Assembly: GCF_047971665.1 (NCBI RefSeq)
Contig: NZ_JBKEAA010000021.1
Coordinates: 1-64,000, forward strand
Reading direction: 5' to 3'
DNA from: Castellaniella sp047971665
GTDB lineage: Bacteria; Pseudomonadota; Gammaproteobacteria; Burkholderiales; Burkholderiaceae_B
Length of the DNA: 64,000 nt
A model generated the notes under the pieces. It made no database searches, was not told the DNA's origin, and worked only from the letters and a program-made list of their open reading frames with translations. Each line of letters opens with the position of its first letter. Position 1 is the first letter of the stretch. Of this stretch, positions 20,694-28,436 are shown piece by piece. A program made the position numbers and the translations under genes.

Positions 20694-21193
20694 TGACGCA
20701 AGGCCTTCAGCCAATCAAAGATCAACCACTGCTCGGGCACCCAGCCGCGGCTGACCGCGTACACGCCGATCACGCAGAACAGCACCAGAATCAGCAGCAG
20801 CCAGGCCCAGGTGTGGTGAGGAGGCTCGCCTCTGGGCGTCATGTCGGCATGCTGCAGAACCCGACGCGCGCCCAGCGCGGAAGCAGCGGGACGGGGACGG
20901 GTCGAACCGACCGCGTTGTCGAGCAGCGCCAGGGCGGCATCCACATCGGTCTCGAGAAAACGGGCGTAATTGCGCACCAGCCCGCGCAGCGGCACGCCTT
21001 CGGGCAGCCGCGACCAATCGCTGGCCTCGAGATGACCCAACTGGACGGCGGAATACTTGATGCGCGCCGAGACTTCGAACAGCGACAGGCCGCGCGTCTC
21101 GCGCATGGTCCTCAGGGCATCGCCCAACGACAGGCCCTCATGGCCTGCGGTCGCATCCTGGCGCTGCTTCTCATCGAGGGAGATTTCGCTCAT
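20690..21193 (-). CDS. RodZ-like helix-turn-helix membrane protein (short)
   Basis: 167 residues with a cytoplasmic HTH_25/Xre-like domain (LGDALRTMRETRGLSLFEVSARIKYS, then GVPLRGLVRNYARFL) and one membrane segment (WAWLLLILVLFCVIGVYAV). Only about 20 residues follow the membrane segment, so the periplasmic DUF4115-type domain of full-length RodZ is absent. Position upstream of ispG is the usual rodZ site. It overlaps both neighbours by ATGA junctions (rlmN stop / own start, own stop / ispG start). A role in cell shape through MreB is inferred only. Confidence 0.8.
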   Translation of the reverse strand: MSEISLDEKQRQDATAGHEGLSLGDALRTMRETRGLSLFEVSARIKYSAVQLGHLEASDWSRLPEGVPLRGLVRNYARFLETDVDAALALLDNAVGSTRPRPAASALGARRVLQHADMTPRGEPPHHTWAWLLLILVLFCVIGVYAVSRGWVPEQWLIFDWLKALRQ

Positions 21194-22341
21194 CCATGCT
21201 CCTTTTTGCGTATGACGATCCTGGCCCGGTCAGGCAGCCGTTCGGTGATGCGCGTCCGGTCGCGGACTTCGCCGGCGAGCTGGCCACAGGCGGCATCGAT
21301 ATCGTCGCCGCGTGTCTTGCGCACCGTCACCACCAGACCCGCATCGGTCAACTGCTGGGAAAACAGACGGATGCGTGCCGCCGGGGAACGCCGCAGGCCG
21401 GACTGCGGAAAGGGATTGAAGGGGATCAGGTTGAACTTGCACCGTACCCGCCTGGCGATCTCGATCAGCTGGCGCGCATGCTCGTCCGCATCGTTCACCC
21501 CATCGAGCATAATATATTCGAAGGTGATGAAATCACGCGGCGCATGCTCCAGGTAGCGGTTGCAGGCATCGAGCAGCTCGTTCAGCGGATGTTTGCGGTT
21601 CAACGGCACCAGCCGGTCGCGCAATTCGTCATTGGGCGCGTGCAGCGAGACCGCCAGCGCCACCGGACAGTCGCGCGCCAGCCGATCCATCATGGGGACC
21701 ACCCCGGACGTGGACACGGTGACGCGGCGACGCGACAGGCCGTAGGCATGATCATCCAGCATCAGACGCAAGGCGCCCAGCACCTGATCGTAGTTCAGCA
21801 GGGGCTCGCCCATGCCCATCATGACCACGTTGCTGACAGCGCGCTGAGCGTCCTCGAGCGGCGCCCCCAGCCGCGCGGCCGTCGGATCCTCGCGCAAGGC
21901 ACGGTTCGCATACCAGAGCTGACCGACGATTTCGGCAGTGCTCAGGTTGCGGCTGAAGCCCTGGTAACCGGTGGAACAGAACGGGCAGGCCACGGTGCAG
22001 CCGGCCTGGCTCGATATGCACAGCGTGCCGCGGTCGTCCTCCGGGATGAAGACGGTCTCGATCGCATTGCCCAGCCCCACGTCGAACAGCCACTTGCGGG
22101 TGCCGTCGGCGGAGCGCTTTTCCAGGTTCAGGGGGGGCGCCTGCACCGTGCAATGGGATTCCAGCCGGGCCCGGAAATCCTTGGCCAGGTCGCTCATGTC
22201 CTGGAACCGGTCGACGCCGCGCTGGTGCACCCACTGCGACAGCTGACGCGCGCGAAAAGGCTTGCCGCCCCACTGCGCCACGAGCGATTCTAGGGATGCC
22301 GGATCCAGACCCAGGACGTTGATGTTAGCGGTGCCAGACAT
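21190..22341 (-). CDS. rlmN: Dual-specificity rRNA/tRNA methyltransferase RlmN
   Basis: Radical-SAM enzyme that methylates C2 of A2503 in 23S rRNA and A37 in some tRNAs. The 383 residues contain the cluster motif CTVACPFCSTG, the SAM-binding region NVVMMGMGEPLLNY, and the N-terminal accessory domain (GGKPFRARQLSQWVHQRG). The stop overlaps the start of the rodZ-like gene as ATGA. In many relatives a PilF/TPR gene lies between rlmN and rodZ; it is absent here. Confidence 0.96.
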   Translation of the reverse strand: MSGTANINVLGLDPASLESLVAQWGGKPFRARQLSQWVHQRGVDRFQDMSDLAKDFRARLESHCTVQAPPLNLEKRSADGTRKWLFDVGLGNAIETVFIPEDDRGTLCISSQAGCTVACPFCSTGYQGFSRNLSTAEIVGQLWYANRALREDPTAARLGAPLEDAQRAVSNVVMMGMGEPLLNYDQVLGALRLMLDDHAYGLSRRRVTVSTSGVVPMMDRLARDCPVALAVSLHAPNDELRDRLVPLNRKHPLNELLDACNRYLEHAPRDFITFEYIMLDGVNDADEHARQLIEIARRVRCKFNLIPFNPFPQSGLRRSPAARIRLFSQQLTDAGLVVTVRKTRGDDIDAACGQLAGEVRDRTRITERLPDRARIVIRKKEHG

Positions 22342-22398
22342 GTGCGGGTTTCGGGGGATGGGACCGGACGCCGGCCAGCGCCGGCGTCCGCGCCGCGA

Positions 22399-22824
22399 TC
22401 AGCGGCTGTGGATGTTGCTTTCGGGGAAGAAGAAAGCGATTTCGACCGCGGCCGTTTCCGGCGCGTCGGAACCGTGCACCGCATTGGCGTCGATGCTTTC
22501 GGCGAAATCGGCCCGGATCGTGCCCGGGGCGGCTTTCTTGGGATCGGTCGCGCCCATCAGGTCACGGTTCTTGGAAATGGCGGATTCGCCTTCCAGAACC
22601 TGGACGAACACCGGGCCCGAGACCATGAAATCGACCAGGTCCTTGAAGAAGGGGCGTTCCTTGTGCACGGCGTAGAAGCGCTCGGCATCGCCACGCGAAA
22701 GCTGGCGCAGCTGGGCGGCCACGACGGTCAGGCCGGCCTTTTCGAAACGGGCGACGATCTGGCCGATGGCGTTCTTGGCCACGGCGTCAGGCTTGATGAT
22801 GGAAAGGGTACGTTCAATAGCCAT
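22399..22824 (-). CDS. ndk: Nucleoside diphosphate kinase
   Basis: Balances NTP and dNTP pools by phosphate transfer through a His intermediate. It is 141 residues, a normal length, with the start MAIERTLSIIKPDAVAKN and the active-site segment NAVHGSDAPETAAVEIAFFF containing the phosphorylated His. It is the first gene of the long minus-strand cluster that ends at purA. The 196-base gap to divergent valS should hold both promoters, but I see no convincing -35/-10 pair. Confidence 0.97.
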   Translation of the reverse strand: MAIERTLSIIKPDAVAKNAIGQIVARFEKAGLTVVAAQLRQLSRGDAERFYAVHKERPFFKDLVDFMVSGPVFVQVLEGESAISKNRDLMGATDPKKAAPGTIRADFAESIDANAVHGSDAPETAAVEIAFFFPESNIHSR

Positions 22825-23020
22825 GAAAATTTCCGATAAGGGAATGGGAAAACGGGGTTATCCGGTGAAAATGTAGAATGACACCGCCGCGGCCATCTCG
22901 ATGGAACGAGGCGGCAATCGGGTCTTGCGGTCAACCTCGTATTTTAACATGCGCAAGTTTCATCACATGCGCCTAAAATGATCATTTTTTCGTCATCATC
23001 CCCCAGTTTCTGAAGAACCC

Positions 23021-25861
23021 ATGAGCGATTCCGCCTCCCCTTCCCTACCCAAGAGCTTCGAACCCCAGGACATTGAGTCCCGTTGGTATGACGCGTGGAA
23101 TCGCCGCGGCCTGTTCGACGCAGGCCGCCACACCGAGCCGGCCCAGGGCCGCACGCCGGAACCCTTCGCCATCCAGTTCCCGCCGCCCAACGTCACCGGT
23201 ACCCTGCACATGGGGCACGCCTTCAACCAGACGGTCATGGACGGCCTGATCCGCTATCACCGCATGCGCGGCGACGACACGGCCTTCATCCCCGGCACGG
23301 ACCATGCGGGGATCGCCACCCAGATCGTGGTCGAACGTCAGCTCGACGCCCAGGGCATCTCGCGCCACGACCTGGGACGGGACGCCTTTCTGGAGCGCGT
23401 CTGGGCCTGGAAGGAACAATCCGGCAGCACCATCACCGGCCAGTTCCGCCGCCTGGGCTCGTCCTGCGACTGGTCGCGCGAGTACTTCACCATGGACGAA
23501 CGCCTGTCGCGCGGCGTGATCGAGGTCTTTGTGCGCCTGCACGAACAGGGCCTGATCTACCGGGGCAAGCGGCTGGTCAACTGGGACCCGGTACTCGGCA
23601 CGGCGGTGTCCGACCTGGAGGTCGTCAGCACCGAAGAAGACGGGCACATGTGGGAAATCCGCTATCCCCTGGCCGCTCCGGTGGACGGACTGGCCCACCT
23701 GGTCGTCGCCACGACCCGTCCGGAGACCATGCTGGGCGACGTCGCCGTCATGGTGCATCCCGAGGATGAGCGCTATGCCCACCTGATCGGCCGCCACGTC
23801 ATCCTGCCGCTGGTCGGGCGGGAGATTCCCATCATCGCCGATACCTATGTGGACCGTGAATTCGGCACCGGGGTGGTCAAGGTCACCCCCGCGCACGACT
23901 TCAACGACCATGCCGTCGGACAGCGACACGGCCTGGACATGATCAGCGTGCTCACCCTGGACGCGAAAATCAGCGACGCGGCGCCCGAGGCCTACCGCGG
24001 CCTGGACCGGTTCGAGGCGCGCAAACGCGTGATCGCCGACCTGGAGGCCCTGGGCCTGCTGCAACAGGTGCGCGCCCACAAACTCATGGTGCCACGGGGC
24101 GACCGTACCAACAGCGTCATCGAGCCGATGCTCACCGACCAGTGGTTCGTGGCGATGAGCAAGCCCGCGCCCGAGGGCACCCTGCATCCCGGCAAGAGCA
24201 TCACCCAGGTCGCGCTCGATGTGGTGGCCGATGGCCGTGTGAAATTCGTTCCCGAAAACTGGACCACCACCTATCACCAGTGGCTGGAAAAAATCCAGGA
24301 CTGGTGCATTTCCCGTCAGCTGTGGTGGGGCCACCAGATTCCCGCCTGGCACGCCCCGGACGGACGCATTTTCGTTGCCCGCAGTGCCGAGGAGGCCGAG
24401 CGTCAGGCCCGCGCGGCGGGTGTCGAAGGCCCGCTGACACGCGATCCCGATGTGCTCGACACCTGGTTCTCGTCGGCCCTGGTGCCCTTTACCGACCTGG
24501 GCTGGCCGGACCAGACGCCCGATCTGGCGCGCTACCTGCCGTCCAGCGTGCTGGTCACGGGCTTCGACATCATTTTCTTCTGGGTGGCACGCATGATCAT
24601 GATGAGCATGCACCACACGGGCGAAGTGCCCTTCCATACGGTCTATGTTCACGGCCTGGTCTGCGACATGGAAGGCAAGAAAATGTCCAAGTCCAAGGGC
24701 AACATCATCGACCCGGTGGACCTCATCGACGGCATCGAGCTCGATCCGCTGGTCGCCAAGCGCACCGCCGGCCTGATGAACCCGAAACAGGCCGAGGCCA
24801 TCCGCAAGCGCACTCGCAAGGACTATGCCGACGGCATCCCCGCCTACGGCGCCGACGCGCTGCGCTTTACCATGGCGGCCTACGCCACGCTGGGGCGCAA
24901 CATCAATTTCGATCTCAAGCGCTGCGAGGGCTACCGGAATTTCTGCAACAAGCTCTGGAACGCCACCCGCTTTGTGCTGATGAACGTCGAAGGCCATGAC
25001 CTGGGCCGGCCCACGCCCGGCGACCTGTCCTTCGCCGACCGCTGGATCATCGATGGCCTGCAGGGCCTGATCGACGATGTCGACGCCGGTTTCGAGCAGT
25101 ATCGTTTCGATCAGGTCGCCGACCGCCTGTATCACTTCATCTGGGATGAATACTGCGACTGGTATGTGGAGCTGGCCAAGGTCCGCCTGCAAACGGGGGA
25201 CGCTACCCAGCAGGCCGCCGCGCGCCGCACCCTGATCCATGTACTGGAAACCCTGCTGCGCCTGATTCACCCGATCATGCCCTTCATCACCGAGGAGCTC
25301 TGGCAGAAAGTCTCGGTGGCGGCCGGGGTGCGGGACGCCGACACCGAGGCCAGCATCAGCGCTCAGCCCTGGCCGACGATCCGTGACGACCTGCGCGACG
25401 CCGCGGCGGCCGACCGCATGAACGAACTGAAAGCGCTCACGGACGCGATTCGCGCGCTCCGCGGAGAAATGAACCTGGCGCCGGGCCTGCGCGTGCCGCT
25501 GCGGGTTCAGGACGCACGGACTGGCCTGGACGAACTGGCCCCCTATCTGATGGCGCTGGCTCGGCTGGAAAGCGTCCAGATCATGGATCGCCTGCCCGAC
25601 CTGGGCGCCCCCGTCCAGGTGGTCGGCACCACGCAGCTGATGCTGCACGTTGAGATCGATCCGCAGGCTGAACGCATCCGCCTGGACAAGGAGATCGGCC
25701 GCCTGGAAAAGGAGATCACCAAAGCGTCCGGCAAGCTGTCCAACGCCAGCTTCGTGGAACGCGCGCCGGCCACCGTCGTCGAACAGGAAAAGGCCCGGCT
25801 GGCCCAATTCGGCGAGACACTGGAACGGATCCGGGCGCAACGGGCGCGGCTCGGGGACTGA
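23021..25861 (+). CDS. valS: Valine--tRNA ligase
   Basis: Class I aminoacyl-tRNA synthetase charging tRNA-Val, with an editing domain against threonine. The 946 residues contain the HIGH-type motif in PPPNVTGTLHMGHAFNQ, the CP1 editing domain (TTRPETMLGD), the KMSKS loop (GKKMSKSKGNIIDP), and a C-terminal coiled-coil arm from about residue 880 (IRLDKEIGRLEKEI). The start follows GAAGAACCC. The gene stands alone on the plus strand. A bulged GC hairpin lies after the stop (about 25880-25908) without a T run. Confidence 0.98.
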   Translation: MSDSASPSLPKSFEPQDIESRWYDAWNRRGLFDAGRHTEPAQGRTPEPFAIQFPPPNVTGTLHMGHAFNQTVMDGLIRYHRMRGDDTAFIPGTDHAGIATQIVVERQLDAQGISRHDLGRDAFLERVWAWKEQSGSTITGQFRRLGSSCDWSREYFTMDERLSRGVIEVFVRLHEQGLIYRGKRLVNWDPVLGTAVSDLEVVSTEEDGHMWEIRYPLAAPVDGLAHLVVATTRPETMLGDVAVMVHPEDERYAHLIGRHVILPLVGREIPIIADTYVDREFGTGVVKVTPAHDFNDHAVGQRHGLDMISVLTLDAKISDAAPEAYRGLDRFEARKRVIADLEALGLLQQVRAHKLMVPRGDRTNSVIEPMLTDQWFVAMSKPAPEGTLHPGKSITQVALDVVADGRVKFVPENWTTTYHQWLEKIQDWCISRQLWWGHQIPAWHAPDGRIFVARSAEEAERQARAAGVEGPLTRDPDVLDTWFSSALVPFTDLGWPDQTPDLARYLPSSVLVTGFDIIFFWVARMIMMSMHHTGEVPFHTVYVHGLVCDMEGKKMSKSKGNIIDPVDLIDGIELDPLVAKRTAGLMNPKQAEAIRKRTRKDYADGIPAYGADALRFTMAAYATLGRNINFDLKRCEGYRNFCNKLWNATRFVLMNVEGHDLGRPTPGDLSFADRWIIDGLQGLIDDVDAGFEQYRFDQVADRLYHFIWDEYCDWYVELAKVRLQTGDATQQAAARRTLIHVLETLLRLIHPIMPFITEELWQKVSVAAGVRDADTEASISAQPWPTIRDDLRDAAAADRMNELKALTDAIRALRGEMNLAPGLRVPLRVQDARTGLDELAPYLMALARLESVQIMDRLPDLGAPVQVVGTTQLMLHVEIDPQAERIRLDKEIGRLEKEITKASGKLSNASFVERAPATVVEQEKARLAQFGETLERIRAQRARLGD

Positions 25862-26000
25862 CGCGTCTGCGGGCCACTGACGCGCATCCGGGCGAGCGGA
25901 TGCGTCTCTCGGAGCCCTGACGCGCATCGCCCGGCCACGCCCCGCTCCGGCGCGGCCATGATCGGCACGGCGACCATGGCCCGCCGACACATCATGTAAA

Positions 26001-26078
26001 ATGCGGCGTTCAGGGTGTCAGCCGCATCGGGCGGCGGGACAGGACAACGCGCAGGTCGGGCCGCCTCGCAAGGAACCC
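26001..26078 (+). promoter_or_regulatory. Structured leader of nhaA, candidate cation riboswitch
   Basis: Two hairpins precede the nhaA ribosome-binding site. The first is a perfect 7-bp stem, ATGCGGC (26001-26007) with GCCGCAT (26021-26027), enclosing a 13-base loop that contains CAGGGTGTCA. The second pairs GGCGGC (26030-26035) with GCCGCC (26060-26065). AAGGAACCC follows at once before the ATG. The loop's GGGT could pair with ACCC at the ribosome-binding site. The nhaA-I RNA motif, a lithium/sodium-responsive riboswitch class, sits in this position in other proteobacteria. Assignment here is inference and not a computed match. Confidence 0.45.
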
Positions 26079-27428
26079 ATGCCCATGCCCAGAGCCCCCT
26101 CGCACGAGATTCCGCGCCCCCAACTGCTCGCCGAACGCGCCTTCGCTTCACTCGAACGCTTTCTCCACATCGAGGCTGTCAGTGGCGCCTTTCTTCTGCT
26201 GGCCGCCGCCGGGGCCTTGATCTGGGCCAACTCGCCCTACGCTTCCAGTTATGCCGCGCTCTGGCATGCACCGCTGTCCGTCGGACTGGGCGACCGGGTC
26301 TTTTCGCAATCGCTGCATTTCTGGATCAACGATGCCCTGATGACCGTGTTCTTCCTGGTCGTCGGCATGGAAATCCGGCGCGAGATCCACGAAGGCGCCC
26401 TCAGCGACTTGCGTCAGGCGGGCTTGCCACTGGCCGCCGCCCTCGGCGGCGTGGTCGTCCCGGCGCTCATCTACACGGCCCTGAACGCTGACCCGGCCAG
26501 CCGCGCGGGCTGGGCGGTCCCCACCGCTACCGACATCGCCTTCGCCGTCGGGGTGCTGGCACTGCTGGGCCGGTCGATTCCCGGCAATATCCGCGTATTC
26601 CTGCTGGCGCTGGCGATCATCGACGATATCGCCGCCGTGCTGATCATCGCCTTCTTCTATTCCGACGGACTCCAGTACAGTGGTTTCCTGGTAGCCTTGC
26701 TGGGCATCCTCATGGTCGTCGGCCTGCAACGCATCGGCATCGGCTCGGCTCTGGTCTACGTGGCGCCGGGGGCGGTCATCTGGAGCGGGCTGCTCATGAC
26801 CGGCGCCCACCCCACCCTGGCCGGCGTGATCCTGGGCATGATGACGCCGGTGCGCTCGGTTCCCATGCGCGAACAGCCGCTGGATGCCCTGTCACGCGCC
26901 ATCGGCGATCTGCTTGGCCGCAAGGCCGAATCCAATCTGGATGTCGGCCAGCTGGCCGGGCCGCTCAGGCAGCTCCGCCTGGCCCAGCGCGAAATGCGCC
27001 CGCCCGTCGTGCGGGTGCAGACGGCGCTGCACCCCTGGGTCGCCTACGGGATCATGCCGCTATTCGCGCTGGCCAATGCCGGGGTCGCCCTGGATGGCGT
27101 GGATCTGTCCATGCCGGGCCCGCAATGGGTCATGGTCGGCGTGGCCGTGGCGCTGGTGGCCGGCAAGGCCATCGGCGTAATCGGCGCAAGCTGGCTGGTG
27201 GTCCGCCTTGGCTGGTGCCGTCTGCCGCCCGGCGTGAGCTGGAATGGCGTCTGCCTGATCGGCCTGCTGGCGGGAATCGGATTCACGATGTCGATTTTCA
27301 TCGCCATGCTGGCCTTCACCGACGAAAGCCTGCTGGCGGCGGCCAAGCTCGGGGTGCTGCTGGGCTCGTTGACGGCCGCGATCCTGGGCCTGGCCTGGGG
27401 CGTGGCGCTGGTGCGGCGGCGCGCCTGA
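26079..27428 (+). CDS. nhaA: Na+/H+ antiporter NhaA
   Basis: Electrogenic sodium/proton antiporter of the inner membrane for pH and sodium homeostasis. The 449 residues have about 12 hydrophobic segments and the key acidic residues: Asp152 in PTATDIAFAVG and the Asp182-Asp183 pair in LALAIIDDIAAVLII, matching the sodium-site residues of E. coli NhaA. The length exceeds E. coli NhaA (388) because of an N-terminal extension and loop insertions, including RAIGDLLGRKAESNLDVGQL. The start is fixed by AAGGAACCC upstream; a longer in-frame form from 26001 would read through the leader hairpins. Confidence 0.96.
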   Translation: MPMPRAPSHEIPRPQLLAERAFASLERFLHIEAVSGAFLLLAAAGALIWANSPYASSYAALWHAPLSVGLGDRVFSQSLHFWINDALMTVFFLVVGMEIRREIHEGALSDLRQAGLPLAAALGGVVVPALIYTALNADPASRAGWAVPTATDIAFAVGVLALLGRSIPGNIRVFLLALAIIDDIAAVLIIAFFYSDGLQYSGFLVALLGILMVVGLQRIGIGSALVYVAPGAVIWSGLLMTGAHPTLAGVILGMMTPVRSVPMREQPLDALSRAIGDLLGRKAESNLDVGQLAGPLRQLRLAQREMRPPVVRVQTALHPWVAYGIMPLFALANAGVALDGVDLSMPGPQWVMVGVAVALVAGKAIGVIGASWLVVRLGWCRLPPGVSWNGVCLIGLLAGIGFTMSIFIAMLAFTDESLLAAAKLGVLLGSLTAAILGLAWGVALVRRRA

Positions 27429-27442
27429 CCCTCGATGCGCCG

Positions 27443-27512
27443 GTCCCGGCGAGACGCCGGGACTGCCTCAGGAGATCGAGCCGGTCGCGCGCCGGATGCG
27501 CCGCGCGACCGG
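27443..27512. terminator. Two strong hairpins between convergent nhaA and the DUF2892 gene
   Basis: GTCCCGGCG (27443-27451) pairs perfectly with CGCCGGGAC (27455-27463). CCGGTCGCGCG (27481-27491) pairs perfectly with CGCGCGACCGG (27502-27512). Both lie in the 98 bases between the two convergent stop codons. Neither has a T run, so they may act as mRNA 3'-end stabilisers or factor-assisted terminators for both directions. Confidence 0.5.
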
Positions 27513-27526
27513 GGACACTGCGGGCC

Positions 27527-27724
27527 TCAATCCCGGGAATTCAGCGGGCACGTATGGATGCCCAACACGGCATACAGCGGGCAAAAGCGGAACAGGGCCG
27601 TCGCCACGGCCACCAGCCCCAGCCAGCCCCACCAGCCGATGGTATCGCTGGCGGCCAGCACGATCAGGATGAGGCCGAGGACCAGCCGCAGAATGCGGTC
27701 GATCGTACCGATATTGAATTTCAT
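27527..27724 (-). CDS. DUF2892 family inner membrane protein
   Basis: 65 residues with the typical DUF2892 pattern: start MKFNIGTIDRILRLVLG, two membrane segments (RLVLGLILIVLAAS and WGWLGLVAVATALF) and the conserved CPLYAVLGIHTCP end with two Cys. In E. coli YgaP the same membrane unit is fused behind a rhodanese domain. Here it is a separate gene downstream of a YgaV-like regulator. A role in handling sulfane sulfur or thiocyanate at the membrane is inferred. AGGAGT lies near the start. Confidence 0.88.
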   Translation of the reverse strand: MKFNIGTIDRILRLVLGLILIVLAASDTIGWWGWLGLVAVATALFRFCPLYAVLGIHTCPLNSRD

Positions 27725-27801
27725 CAGGACTCCTTTGCAAGCAAGCAGGGCGCAAGGCCACTGCGGGAATCGCATCCCGGCGCCTGCGGAGCCGGGATGC
27801 A

Positions 27802-28122
27802 TCAAGGACAGAAGATCTGCTTCAGGGTCGCAATCAGCCGCTCGACATCGGCGTTGGCGATCCGGTAGTGCAAGGTCTGCGATTCGCGCCGATAGGTCAC
27901 CAGCCCCTCGTCGCGCATGCGCGCCAGGTGCTGGGACAGCGCCGACTGGCTGAGCGGCAGCCGATCCAGCAAGGCCCCCACGGGCAGTTCTCCCCATTCG
28001 ATCAACAGGCACAGAATCAGCAGACGGTGCTCGTTGCCCGCGGTGCGCAACAGCGCAGCCGCGCGCGCCGCGCCCGCCTGCATGAAATCCTGATTCTGCG
28101 TTTCTTGTAGCATGGCCGCCAT
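27802..28122 (-). CDS. ArsR-family repressor of the YgaV/BigR/SqrR type
   Basis: 106-residue winged-helix regulator. The recognition helix region reads LSQSALSQHLARMRDEGLVTYRR. Two cysteines, Cys38 in RLLILCLL and Cys105 in the last residues (TLKQIFCP), match the pair that forms a polysulfide bridge in SqrR/BigR/YgaV-type sulfide sensors. From memory the whole C-terminal half closely resembles E. coli YgaV. ATG at 28122 has AAGGA six bases upstream; an upstream in-frame start (28194) would place the operator palindrome inside the gene. It probably represses its own promoter and the sulfur genes until persulfides accumulate. Confidence 0.88.
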   Translation of the reverse strand: MAAMLQETQNQDFMQAGAARAAALLRTAGNEHRLLILCLLIEWGELPVGALLDRLPLSQSALSQHLARMRDEGLVTYRRESQTLHYRIANADVERLIATLKQIFCP

Positions 28123-28149
28123 GCGGATTCCTTGTTCTATATCAGTTTT

Positions 28150-28176
28150 ATCTAATTTAGATTCTTCTTGATTATA
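28150..28176 (-). promoter_or_regulatory. Promoter and palindromic operator of the YgaV-like gene
   Basis: TATAAT reads perfectly on the minus strand at 28171-28176. A 13-bp perfect palindrome, ATCTAA-T-TTAGAT (28150-28162), falls where transcription should start, an arrangement that lets a bound repressor block initiation. No good -35 is seen. The upstream neighbour ends at 28262, so the region belongs to the regulator gene. Confidence 0.55.
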
Positions 28177-28261
28177 GACCGGGGCATGCCGCATCCAGGC
28201 ACGGCCCGTCCAGAAAGCCGGGGCGCGCGACCTGCCCGGGAAATCGAAGCGCGATACCCGC

Positions 28262-28426
28262 TCAGAAAGTCGAGGCGCAATGCCCGCCGCTGGGCGCCAC
28301 GCCGGAGCCGACCGCGATCAGCGGCGGCTCGGCGCGCACATTGACCGGAGCGCTGCTGGTCCAGTCCCAGGCGAAAAAGCCGACCAGCGTCAGCCAGAAA
28401 ACAACCGCCAGCATCCTGAATCTCAT
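28262..28426 (-). CDS. Small membrane-anchored protein of the sulfur module (54 residues)
   Basis: I do not recognise this protein. It has an excellent ribosome-binding site (AAGGAGG, 5 bases from the ATG at 28426) and lies 10 bases after the YeeE/YedE stop. The N-terminus is one hydrophobic segment (MLAVVFWLTLVGFFAWDW). The remainder is a short exported tail with a single Cys near the end (GGHCASTF). A longer frame exists upstream but lies within yeeE/yedE. It may be an accessory subunit of the transporter. Confidence 0.6.
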   Translation of the reverse strand: MRFRMLAVVFWLTLVGFFAWDWTSSAPVNVRAEPPLIAVGSGVAPSGGHCASTF

Positions 28427-28436
28427 GGTGCCTCCT

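Noticed and set aside
22825..23020. Promoters in the ndk-valS divergent gap
   Set aside because: CATGCGC occurs twice and a TAAAAT is present, but no -35 with acceptable spacing was found for either gene.
25858..25930. Repeated TGACGCG units after valS as a repeat array or terminator
   Set aside because: Only three loose copies; the hairpin they form has a bulge and no T run, so I do not call a feature.
25997..26002. TAAAAT as the -10 box of nhaA
   Set aside because: It overlaps the left arm of the first leader hairpin and lacks a -35; if it were the promoter the hairpin would not be fully transcribed. Kept only as a competing explanation.
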